Origin: Antedon mediterranea
Taxonomy: Eukaryota; Echinodermata; Crinoidea; Comatulida; Antedonidae
Length of the DNA stretch: 64,000 nt
Assembly: GCF_964355755.1 (NCBI RefSeq)
Contig: NC_092678.1
Location: 25,400,365 to 25,464,364, forward strand
Direction: 5' to 3'
This document shows positions 1 through 10,690 of the stretch, piece after piece. The translations under genes and the position numbers were made by a program. The notes below the pieces were generated by a model. It was given only the letters and a program-made list of their open reading frames with translations. It had not been told where the DNA came from and did not search any database. How positions within the stretch are numbered: position 1 is the first letter of the stretch; each line of letters starts with the position of its first letter.

Positions 1-3
1 ATA

Positions 4-72
4 TTGCGCAAGAAAATCCTTGCGCAATTTCAAATTGCGCAAGAATTCTTTGCGCAATTTTAAATTGCGCAA
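4..72. repeat. Periodic TTGCGCAA palindrome array
   Basis: Five perfect TTGCGCAA palindromes start at 4, 20, 35, 50 and 65, so spacing is 15-16 bp. The array is cut by the window edge and lies in the intron before the first visible ACOX exon. The core matches the C/EBP-type bZIP palindrome, but binding is only inferred. Confidence 0.6.
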
Positions 73-233
73 ATCGTTCAAATCGCGCATAACACTAACA
101 CTGCATACGTTTCGCATTATTGTGGTTGTGTGTGAATTTGAATAAGTGAAACAAAAATGATGGGGTACTATTTCTGTGTAGATTTTAAAATTATGTTTTT
201 ATTTAAATAAATATATCAATTTCTTAATTTCAG

Positions 234-3200
234 AGAAACTTCTTCTTGAAGACCCAATATTTGATGAAAAAGACAGGTACCTGATTGGTCCAGAAGAAAA
301 GTATGACCTTTCAGTCAAAAGGTCACTGCACTTATCTAAACTTTTGAAGAAGCATAACATAAAACTAGATGGTGACGCTTTGCTTCTTATATCAAGGTTG
401 GTGTTTGTAGTGTGCAGTCAATTTTGACATAACCCACAAAAGTGACCAAAATGTCTTGCATACAACATCATGATAATGCATTTATTTTATTCACCTTCCT
501 ACTGTCCTTCCAATAATGTCATTCACCGTCTGAAAAACTCAATTTTGTATGCATTATTTGTTATTGAAATATATTGATAACGTAGTTTCCATAAGTACCT
601 CATTTAGGAAAAATTCTGTTTAATAGAATATTTCTCCTTTTTAACATAATTGGTTGTGAACTCAAGGTATGCATATATTTACCAGGGAATAATTTTACCA
701 ACGTAGCATAGCAAAAAGTACCTTACTGCTACACATTTATTTAACATTTGATTGCAAAAAAGTACAATACAATTTAACTATGTTTCTAAACTTAACATTC
801 AGTTTGATAAGCTAAATATTGTTAAGTATACTGAACACACATAACATAAGATAACTTTATTTCATCCACAAACAAGTGGAAATAATGATGCTTGTCTCAT
901 ACAAAGATAAAACATAACAGAAAAACAAATATCAAAAGAATTCTATCCTAAAGTTATCAATGTAAAGTCAAATCATCAACATAATGTAACACATTGTGTT
1001 TGTGTTATTGTAGGACTTTGAACTCCGATTTGGCTTTATCTATTCACTATCTAATGTTTATGCCGACTATCGAGAGGCTTGGAACCGACGAACAAAAAGC
1101 AAAATGGATAAAGCTTGCTAGTGAATTCAAAATAATTGGCACGTATGCCCAGACAGAGCTGGGCCATGGTGAGAAACTTGTTGAATTCTACTGCATAGAT
1201 AGCTAGGCCATGGTGAGAAACTTGTTGAATTCTACTGATAGACATTTTTTTTTTATAAAGAAAATAAATCAAACTGAACAAATATTATTTTATAAACAAG
1301 CTTCCTATTAATATCAAAGAAATCAAACATTTTGTTCAATTTAAGAAAGAATTAAAGAAACATCTTTTACTTAAATATCAAGCATTTTAATTATATATTA
1401 TTGTTCATTATTCTCACTTGTTCTTTATATTTTTTGTAACCATGTTACCGTCTGTCTGTCTCAACCTTGTCTGTCCATCATTTCACCGCTACTTATGTTT
1501 TCTAATAATCATCCAAAACTCGCCTTAAAAGTCAAACTATTTTGCATAATTTTCAGGAACATATTTAGGTGGACTTGAAACCACTGCAACTTATGATGCA
1601 TCAAATCAGGAATTTGTCTTAAATTCACCAACTTTAACATCTATGAAATGGTGGCCAGGAGGATGTAAGTATTGACTGGAATATGAGCTCACCTTCTAAT
1701 TTACAGTGATTTTCATACAGAAGCCCACCCACTATAATTACAGAATTAGAGGAAAGGATGTCGTAATGTATTGATATACCCAAATATGGTAGTGATATGC
1801 TCAAATATGGTAGTGATATGCTCAAATATGGTAGTGATATGCTCAAATATGGTAGTGATATGCTCAAATATGGTAGTGATATGACATGTCCATATATGGA
1901 TGGATGATTGATAGTGTACACAGAGCTTTACAGTTAAGTTTACCCATATTAGTTCAATTTCAATCTAGCTCCTAGTATAAAGTAACTTTTCTTTCACTTT
2001 TGACTTTATCTTTTATGTAGTGGGTTTAAGTTGCAATTATGCTGTGTTGTTGGCTCAGCTTGTGATTCAGGGTAAAAAATATGGACCTCATGCATTCTTG
2101 GTGCAAATACGAAGTCTTCATAATCATCAGCCACTCCCAGGTATGTATAACACCAGCCGCGCCCTGGTATGTGTAACACCAGCCACGCCCTGGTATGTGT
2201 AACACCAGCCACGCCCTGGTATGTGTAACACCAGCCACGCCCAGTAATGTTTAATATCATCGGCCACACACAAAGACCTTTGAACCTAATCTTTTGACCA
2301 TACAATCCACATCTTATTTTGAGAATATAATATTTTGAATAAAGAATTGTAAAAATAAAATTACTAATTATTTAAACTATTTTCATATTTCAGGAAGACA
2401 AATGGGTGACATTGGATTGAAATGGGACTATAGCACTGTAGATAACGGCTTCTTACGTCTTGATAACGTCAGAATACCCAGAGATCAAATGCTAATGAAA
2501 TATACTAAGGTTTGCTCAATTTTTCCAAAATTCATCTTCAATATTCATATTAAAGAATGATCATCTGTCACAAAATGTCTTCCGGATGTTTTGCTTAGTG
2601 TTAGCTCTGTCTACACTATCAAACTAAAAAATGTGATGTCATATCACTGGCATATTTGGGCACATCAAACCTTTTTTTTTTGTCAAACTAGTTTGATAGT
2701 GTAGACAGAGTTTTAAAGGGTTTTCACGAGTGTGGTATTGTGTCAGTACAGCCTCATATTTATAACAAGACCCATTTGTATTATGTAATTGTGATTGACC
2801 TCATTGTCTGACATGTGACCATGTTTCTATCACTGTCATTTTAGGTGGCACCAGATGGAACATACAGTACAACTGGCAATATCAAAGTAACATACGGTAC
2901 AATGATATCAGTCAGGCTCACAATTATAGCGTTCAGTTTCCTTGAACTTGCACGCGCCCTTACTATCGCTGTTAGGTACAGCGCTGTGAGGAGACAGGCA
3001 CCATTAGAAATTGGGTAAGTTTTAAATTGAATATATGAAGTAGAATTTATGATCCGATGTCATCAAAACTTCATCAGACATTGAACCCTTCTTATAAGAT
3101 ACAGAAGCCAGATGAAATTATTTTTATTCAATACAAATTCTTTATTCATTCCACATGGGGCAATTTCAATTCATATGTTATTATATAGAGTGTAGTTTAA

Positions 3201-6200
3201 GAATTATACTTTAAGTTAAACTTATGGTAAATGTTCTAACCCTAACCCTCTAATTATTGCTAGGCCTACACACCTAATATCTCACTTTTTTATTCCTATA
3301 TATCAAGAGGGGATGAAGTGCAAATTCTTGACTACCAAACACAGCAACAGAAGCTATTTCCAGGCCTAGCTACAGCATATGCATTTTGTTTTATTCATCA
3401 GAAAATCACAAAAATGTATCACAAAATGGAGACTGAAATAATGCAGGACAATTTCCAATCCTTGCCAGAGGTGGGTTAATAAATTAATTTTTTATGTTTT
3501 CAGTTTTACATTTAAATATACAAAAAAATATGTTTTGTTAATCTCCATTAAACTGCCATTTTCTTTTGTGTTTTTGAGCTGTCATCCATTCAGACTCTAG
3601 ATAATAATATAAAATCTTTGGTTTTTGAATGAAAGTTTTTACATTTCAGCTTCATGCTCTGTGCTGTGGGTTGAAGTCTTTTTGTACGTCTACTAGCGCT
3701 GAATTTATTAATATTTGTCGGTTTGCGTGTGGTGGCCAAGGATTACTGATGTCAAGTGGCCTGCCCTCAATATACGCAAGATTCTCAGCATCATGCACAT
3801 ACGAGGGCGACAACACTGTCATGATGCTGCAGCTTTCACGGTAAATTTGTGTAAATTATCTCACAATATTTCAAGATCCTTAGCATGCCAGCCTAAAGCT
3901 CTGTCTACACTGTCAAACTTTATGATAAAAGAGTGATGTTCCTAAATATGGTAGTGATATGCCTGAATATGGTAGTGATATGACATCATTGGTCCATATA
4001 TGGGCACATCACATAAAGTTTGATAGTGTAGACAGAGCTTAAGCTGACTATTAATTATATTGTATATTTTGTTGCATTGACATGTTTCAATATTTATACA
4101 TATTTGTAAATTACTTTAGATATTTGTTGAAGTGTTTGAGGAAAGCACAAGAAGGGGTGACAATAGAAGGCTCAGCTTCGTATCTATCTGATATTTCTGA
4201 TGATCAACTCACTACTTCTGATGACTGCTGGACTCAGCCTCAGTTCTTGTGCAATGCATTTAGAATAAGATCCTACAAGTATGTTCATTTTATTTTAATT
4301 ATTGATATTTGTTTCTTAAAATGTATCTATGATAAAGGCAAATGTCTGAAAACAATGACAATGTTGTTGGTATCAATGGCTGATGGAGATACAAAATAAA
4401 ATAAGCAAAAAGCTAAATCAAAATAGCCAGAAAAATGTGCAGAACTTCGGATAACACTAGCAACAGTGCAAGATAAAATATATATATGAATATAAATATA
4501 ATCATTTTATGTGTTCTCATGTTCAGAGTCAATACTGAACTGAAATCCTAAATCTTGTAGATACATATAATAATAGAGTTGTGTTTGTCATGCAAAGATT
4601 GTCCAACTCGTACAAGATTTAACTCAAATCTTTTAATAATAGCAGTAACTTTCTTTGATAGACTTGTGATGGCTGCTGGACAGAAGATTGGTGTTCTGTT
4701 AGCCAATGGCAAGACACCAGGTCAGGCCTGGAACGAGAGCCTGGTCCAGCTTGTCAACTGTGGAAAGGTAAGCATTTATTTGGTTGATGATTTAACTTTT
4801 TGACTTGTATTGATATTGATAACTTTAGGATAGAATTTTTTTGATATTTGTTTTTCTGTTATGTTTTATCTTTGTATGAGACAAGCATCATTATTTCCAC
4901 TAGTTTTGTTGGCGATCATATTATAATACAAATACAGATTGCATCGAATAAAAGGAAAATGATTTATATAAATTAAATATAATAATAATATATACACTCT
5001 TTCGTAAACTCTCTCATGTGCATTATTGAACTAACAACTTGTTTTGATTACCTTTGATTGTAGGCTCATATGCATCATGTGCATTATTGAACTAACAACT
5101 TGTTTTGATTACCTTTGATTGTAGGCTCATATGCAGTATTTTGTTCTAAGTAGCTTCGTAGAACGCCTTACAGATTTACAAACAACGTTTGCTATAAAAA
5201 CCAAACTAAATGAGCTATGCCAGCTATTTGGCTTGTACTACATAACAAGGAATAGAGCGGATTTTATGATGGTATGTACATGTAGTTACAGTCATCTTCA
5301 CTTCTAATGATGGTATGTACATGTAGTTACAGTCATCTTCACTTCTTATGATGGTATGTACATGTAGTTACAGTCATCTTCACTTCTTATGATGGTATGT
5401 ACATGTAGTTACAGTCATCTTCACTTCTAATGATGGTATGTACATGTAGTTACAGTCATCTTCACTTCTAATGATGGTAAGTACATGTAGTTACAGTCAT
5501 CTTCACTTCTAATGATGGTATGTACATGTAGTTACAGTCATCTTCACTTCTTATGATGGTATGTACATGTAGTTACAGTCATCTTCACTTCTTATGATGG
5601 TATGTACATGTAGTTACAGTCATCTTCACTTCTAATGATGGTATGTACATGTAGTTACAGTCATCTTCACTTCTAATGATGGTATGTACATGTAGTTACA
5701 GTCATCTTCACTTCTAATGATGGTATGTACATGTAGTTACAGTCATCTTCACTTCTAATGATGGTATGTACATGTAGTTACAGTCATCTTCACTTCTTAT
5801 GATGGTATGTACATGTAGTTACAGTCATCTTCACTTCTTATGATGGTATGTACATGTAGTTACAGTCATCTTCACTTCTAATGATGGTATGTACATGTAG
5901 TTACAGTCATCTTCACTTCTTATGATGGTATGTACATGTAGTTACAGTCATCTTCACTTCTTATGATGGTATGTACATGTAGTTACAGTCATCTTCACTT
6001 CTTATGATGGTATGTACATGTAGTTACAGTCATCTTCACTTCTAATGATGGTATGTACATGTAGTTACAGTCATCTTCACTTCTTATGATGGTATGTACA
6101 TGTAGTTACAGTCATCTTCACTTCTTATGATGGTATGTACATGTAGTTACAGTCATCTTCACTTCTAATGATGGTATGTACATGTAGTTACAGTCATCTT

Positions 6201-9200
6201 CACTTCTAATGATGGTATGTACATGTAGTTACAGTCATCTTCACTTCTTATGATGGTATGTACATGTAGTTACAGTCATCTTCACTTCTTATGATGGTAT
6301 GTACATGTAGTTACAGTCATCTTCACTTCTAATGATGGTATGTACATGTAGTTACAGTCATCTTCACTTCTTATGATGGTATGTACATGTAGTTACAGTC
6401 ATCTTCACTTCTTATGATGGTATGTACATGTAGTTACAGTCATCTTCACTTCTTATGATGGTATGTACATGTAGTTACAGTCATCTTCACTTCTAATGAT
6501 GGTATGTACATGTAGTTACAGTCATCTTCACTTCTTATGATGGTATGTACATGTAGTTACAGTCATCTTCACTTCTTATGATGGTATGTACATGTAGTTA
6601 CAGTCATCTTCACTTCTAATGATGGTATGTACATGTAGTTACAGTCATCTTCACTTCTAATGATGGTATGTACATGTAGTTACAGTCATCTTCACTTCTT
6701 ATGATGGTATGTACATGTAGTTACAGTCATCTTCACTTCTTATGATGGTATGTACATGTAGTTACAGTCATCTTCACTTCTTATGATGGTATGTACATGT
6801 AGTTACAGTCATCTTCACTTCTAATGATGGTATGTACATGTAGTTACAGTCATCTTCACTTCTAATGATGGTATGTACATGTAGTTACAGTCATCTTCAC
6901 TTCTAATGATGGTATGTACATGTAGTTACAGTCATCTTCACTTCTTATGATGGTATGTACATGTAGTTACAGTCATCTTCACTTCTAATGTATGTATGTA
7001 CATGTAGTTACAGTCATCTTCACTTCTAATGTATGTAAAGCTCTGTCTACAATATGTGTTGTGCTCATATATGGACATGATGATGTCCTATCACTACCAT
7101 ATTTGGGCATAACACTACCGTATTTAGGCATATCAAACTAGTTTGATAGTGTAGATAAAGCTTTAGATTGCTATTGCTATTAGGAAGGATTTTCTGTATT
7201 GTTTTACATAAATCACATTCATCATAAAACATAAAGTGGAGTTAAATCTCATTAAATGTGTAACTTTATATTAATGTTTTTGTCTGCATGTTATTATTAT
7301 CTACAAAAGCATATCAAATGTGCTAGTTGTGTTTTACACTAAGTTAGTTATGTAAAATGCGATTCATAACATTTTATAGGTGCTGTAATATAATCTATAA
7401 AATTACTCTATTAAATTTACAATTTACTTTTATCACTTTTTATTTATAATAATTATATTTGCTATAAGTTACTTTACAGCATTTACAAAAAAGACATTTC
7501 ATAAACGTATTCTATACATTTAATTTCTATACTTTTTCCCGTGGGAGATTTCTTACAAGTGTTTTCTCCAAAGAGAAATAAAAATGACTCAAGTTTGATA
7601 TTTATCTTCTGCTATCTTTGCACTGACATACTTATAGTCTAATCATTGCAATGTATTTCATCACAATATCAACATGTCTAGGAATTCACATCACAGCTCA
7701 AAATGCTCACTATAAGACATTACATTTACTACATGAATTACATTCCTCACATTAAAAGCAACATGTGATGTATTTGCCTACACAGATCTTTTCATATTAA
7801 CATTAAATTCAATGGTGGGCTAATATTAGATTATAATTGTTATTTATTAATTTAACTAGTTTTAGTGGGCCTCCTATCACAAACCCCTTGTGGTTTCTTA
7901 AAGGTCCCTTTTATCGTTAAAATTATGTTTTACTCCTTGCTTGTTTTTGTTGTTTGTGAGATGAATAAAGAGATTTATGTTATAGTAATTAGATGTAGTT
8001 ATTACCCACACACAAGATAGAATGAGTGTTATTACCCACACACAAGATAGAATGAGTGTTATTACCCACACACAAGATAGAATGAGTGTTATTACCCACA
8101 CACAAGATAGAATGAGTGTTATTACCCACACACAAGATAGAATGAGTGGGCTGGTGTATTTCTATATTATATACAGTTGGTACTTATTGATTGTTTAAGC
8201 TCTGTCTACACTATCAAACTAGTTTGACAAAAGTGTGACATGTCCATATATGGTAGTGATATGCTTAATATGGTAGTGATATGACATCATCATGTCCATA
8301 TATGGGCACATCACATTTTTTTGTCACATAAAGTTTGATAGTGTAGAATTTAAGTTGATAGTATTTTAAAATTTAGAGTTTGTTGATGTGTACACCAGAC
8401 TATAGTATTTGTTGGACTGATCAGGAAAAAATTTCATCTTAAAATTTTGTTTAGAAATATTGCTAATATAAACTGATGTTTGAGTCGAGAAACATAGTTT
8501 TCTATAGTATATTTTGCTACACAATTGTAGAATTGTGTAGCAAGAAGGTTGTTTTGTATAGCTTTTTGCTATGCTACACTGGCGAAATTATTCCCTGCTG
8601 ATATATATTTTCTACAAATTACACCATGTAGTCAGTACATCCACTTACTGTTGTTCAGTTTCATACAGCGACTTTGTACTGTCTCGTACTGTACACTTTA
8701 AGCTAAATCAGGAGCTAAGAAATAAAAACAACATTATTTATGAGCGCATTCATTAAATGACACTGATCCAATAATTACTGATTGTATGCCTTTATACAGC
8801 AGCAGGCTGATTAACAATCTCAAGTCTGTAGCACAGATTTTGGTTTCAACGTTAATTGGTTGGATTAATCTGTTTCTGACGATGACACTATTCTCTTAAT
8901 TATATTCACGGATCTTTATCCATTCTGTTGTCTTGGTCTCATATATACATATACCTTGCGGTTAGAATCTTTCTACGGTTTGAATATTTCTTCATTTCAT
9001 TTTTAATTATTTTAATTTTTCATTTCTTTATTTGACAACAAGCGGTCCAGGGGTTGCGACAGCAACAGAGCGCCATAACACATTTGAGTCCGCAACTCCT
9101 GTAACATACAACATAATACAAACAGAGCACCATAACACATTTGTGTCCGCAACTCCTGTAACATACAACATAATACAAACAGAGCACCATAACACATTTG

Positions 9201-10578
9201 TGTCCGCAACTCCTGTAACATACAACATAATACAATATATAAGCATAAACTATAGACACATTTTTTAGTGTTCAAATTGTTGTTTTGTAATTTGTTTTGT
9301 TACAGTAGGTTACAATCAGCAATCCAATATAATAATAATGCAATAAATATAATTCAACAACTTGGATTAAAAAGATCAAATTTTTATAAATGTCACAAAT
9401 AAAAATTAACATTTTACTTTACAAATAGTTTCTTTCCAGGAGCTATTAGAGCCTTAAACATCATGTAGACACTTTTTGTAATGTTTTTGTTTTGAGTTTG
9501 TGTTGTGTCCGTTGGATATTGTGCTCTGCCAACAGAGCAAACAGAATTTCTATGTTTTTTCTTGATAATAAATGATACTTGACTTAAATAATGTTAGTTT
9601 GGTTTGCTCGAAAAAACTGACTTGTCGCCACGGAGCCTAAAAAAAAAAAATGAAATAAATAAAATTCTTTCTGACAGATAGAGTGATACAATTTTTAAAT
9701 ATAATAGTATTATTAATATGATAATTTAATATTCAACATTCTGTCTTAATGCACTGTTTTGTTTCAGGATGGGTACTTGACCCAAGGACAGATTTCAGAA
9801 GCAACTGAAATATACCTTAAGGTGCTATCAAGTATAAGGTAAGGCAATGTCTGTGGTATGTCACTCTCAAAAAACAAAACAAAACCATTATTGTGTACAA
9901 TTAATCTATAATTAATCTAGATGTCAATGTCTACCAGATGTCTATATGTAAACGGTTACCTGAACCAGTAGCAATGTGCAAGACATGTTTCTAAGTCTCT
10001 ATGCTATCATAAGTTACCTACAAAAATAATGTATCCATTATACAGTGATGTTGTATGTACTTAACATGAATAATGTTGTATATAGGCCTGAAGCCGTCAG
10101 TCTGGTGGATGCGTTTGACTATCGTGATGAATGTGTACATTCTACATTAGGATGTTATGATGGCAATGCTTACCAACGTCTTTATGAATTCGCAAATAGA
10201 GGAGCAAGAAATCAGTCGCCAGTAAGATGCTTATTCTTATTCATATTGCTCTTTGACCCATGTCCCATAAGTTTACTAAAGGCCACCAAGATTTGATCAC
10301 AAGCGTGATTTTAAATCTTGTAGGCCTGTCATTTGTTGGAGAAATGTGTGGTAACAAATTGACCAAAATCTACTAAAAAAAATATATTCTGCACCATAAA
10401 TTTTAATTGTCAACTTATAAAAAAAATGTTTTAGGAAAGAATTTACCTTTGAGTTATTTGACATACTTTTTATACTTCCAGTATAAATGAGCAAATTTCA
10501 TTTTATTGTATACAGGTACATGAAACATATGACAAATACCTTGTGCAGCTCATCAAAGGAAAGCCATCTAAATTATGA
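234..10578 (+). CDS. ACOX1: Peroxisomal acyl-CoA oxidase, ACOX1-like (5' partial, 14 exons)
   Basis: Acyl-CoA oxidase catalyses the first, FAD-dependent, H2O2-producing step of peroxisomal beta-oxidation. Exons read from the sequence: 234-396, 1014-1168, 1557-1664, 2021-2140, 2394-2509, 2845-3014, 3308-3470, 3650-3840, 4120-4278, 4662-4767, 5125-5271, 9768-9838, 10086-10221, 10516-10578. They splice in frame to 621 residues plus stop, so about 40 N-terminal residues are off the window (animal ACOX1 is about 660 aa). Family motifs seen: [37 protein letters not shown], and [13 protein letters not shown], where the catalytic Glu lies by homology. The protein ends in PSKL, a canonical C-terminal PTS1 peroxisome-targeting signal. 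Tandem duplications overlap four of its splice sites (see findings). ACOX1 is preferred over ACOX2/3 on overall similarity, but I could not run an alignment. The family call is firm and the exact orthologue less so. Confidence 0.93.
1162..1237 (+). repeat. 44-bp tandem duplication spanning an ACOX splice donor
   Basis: The string GGCCATGGTGAGAAAC, containing the last exon bases and the GT donor of exon 1014-1168, occurs at 1162 and again at 1206. The second donor would extend the exon into a stop at 1204-1206. Confidence 0.8.
1771..1930 (+). mobile_element. MITE family A, left end lost, internal 20-bp unit expanded
   Basis: About six tandem copies of a 20-bp unit (CAAATATGGTAGTGATATGC) are followed by the family core CCATATATGG and a recognisable right end (TGATAGTGTACACAGAGCTT). 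No left terminal repeat is visible. It lies in an ACOX intron. Confidence 0.7.
2139..2240 (+). repeat. 26-bp minisatellite beginning at an ACOX splice donor
   Basis: About four units of 26 bp, each starting GTATGTGTAACACCAGCC, begin exactly at the donor of exon 2021-2140. Each unit boundary therefore re-creates a CTG or CAG followed by GTATGT. Confidence 0.85.
2602..2714 (-). mobile_element. MITE family A, internally deleted copy
   Basis: Starts AGCTCTGTCTACACTATCAA and ends with the inverted form GATAGTGTAGACAGAG. The internal part CATATTTGGGCACATC marks reverse orientation. Lies in an ACOX intron. Confidence 0.85.
3895..4042 (+). mobile_element. MITE family A
   Basis: Both terminal inverted repeats are present, with TATGGTAGTGATATG repeats and a perfect CCATATATGG core. 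Lies in an ACOX intron between exons ending 3840 and starting 4120. Confidence 0.85.
4335..4500 (+). repeat. Interspersed repeat shared with 43405-43610
   Basis: Shares AAAAAGCTAAATCAAAAT, AGCCAGAAA and neighbouring text with 43405-43610. A dispersed, unclassified element in an ACOX intron. Confidence 0.55.
5015..5135 (+). repeat. 61-bp tandem duplication containing an ACOX splice acceptor
   Basis: Positions 5015-5074 and 5076-5135 are near-identical and each contains TTTGATTGTAG plus GCTCATATGCA, the acceptor and the first exon codons. Only the second copy (acceptor AG at 5123-5124) opens into the ACOX frame; the first meets a stop within nine codons. Confidence 0.85.
5266..7035 (+). repeat. 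41-bp minisatellite (about 43 copies) seeded on an ACOX splice donor
   Basis: The array begins over the end of exon 5125-5271 and its donor (ATGATG then GTATGT) and continues for about 1.77 kb with a 41-bp period. Nearly every unit carries GATGGTATGTACATGTAG, so the donor sequence is copied about 40 times. Units differ mainly by A or T in TTCTAATG versus TTCTTATG. One unit has GTAAGT in place of GTATGT (about 5479). Confidence 0.95.
7036..7165 (-). mobile_element. MITE family A
   Basis: Starts directly after the last minisatellite unit with AAAGCTCTGTCTACA and ends TTTGATAGTGTAGATAAAGC. Contains CCATATTTGGGC in reverse orientation. Lies in an ACOX intron. Confidence 0.85.
7997..8150. repeat. 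30-bp minisatellite, five copies
   Basis: Five near-perfect copies of a 30-bp unit (ATTACCCACACACAAGATAG plus GAATGAGTGTT) in the large ACOX intron 5272-9767. The period is a multiple of three, so it stays open in translation, but nothing suggests coding. Confidence 0.85.
8196..8354 (+). mobile_element. MITE family A
   Basis: Left end AAGCTCTGTCTACACTATCA, one CCATATATGG core plus a second CCATATATGG near the left end, right end AAGTTTGATAGTGTAGA. Lies in an ACOX intron. Confidence 0.85.
9064..9235. repeat. 57-bp minisatellite, three copies
   Basis: Three copies of a 57-bp unit containing CAGAGCACCATAACACATTT and CCGCAACTCCTGTAACATAC. The period is a multiple of three, so several frames stay open on both strands; these ORFs are shadows of the repeat. 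Confidence 0.85.
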
Positions 10579-10690
10579 TGTCATTGTTGAAATCTGTGAT
10601 GTCATTGTTGAAGTCTTGATGTCATGGAAGTCTGTGATGTCATTGTTGAAGTCTTGATGTCATCATGGAAGTCTGTGATGTCATCACTTA
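10576..10690 (+). repeat. Short degenerate repeat at the ACOX stop and 3' UTR
   Basis: GATGTCATTGTTGAAGTCT-type units recur from the stop codon onward (about five degenerate copies). Possibly part of the 3' UTR. Confidence 0.6.

Noticed and set aside
7898-8131. 77-codon minus-strand ORF with [10 protein letters not shown] repeats
   Set aside because: Product of the 30-bp minisatellite in the ACOX intron.
9012-9275. Three overlapping ORFs of 72-87 codons
   Set aside because: All arise from the 57-bp tandem repeat, whose period is a multiple of three.
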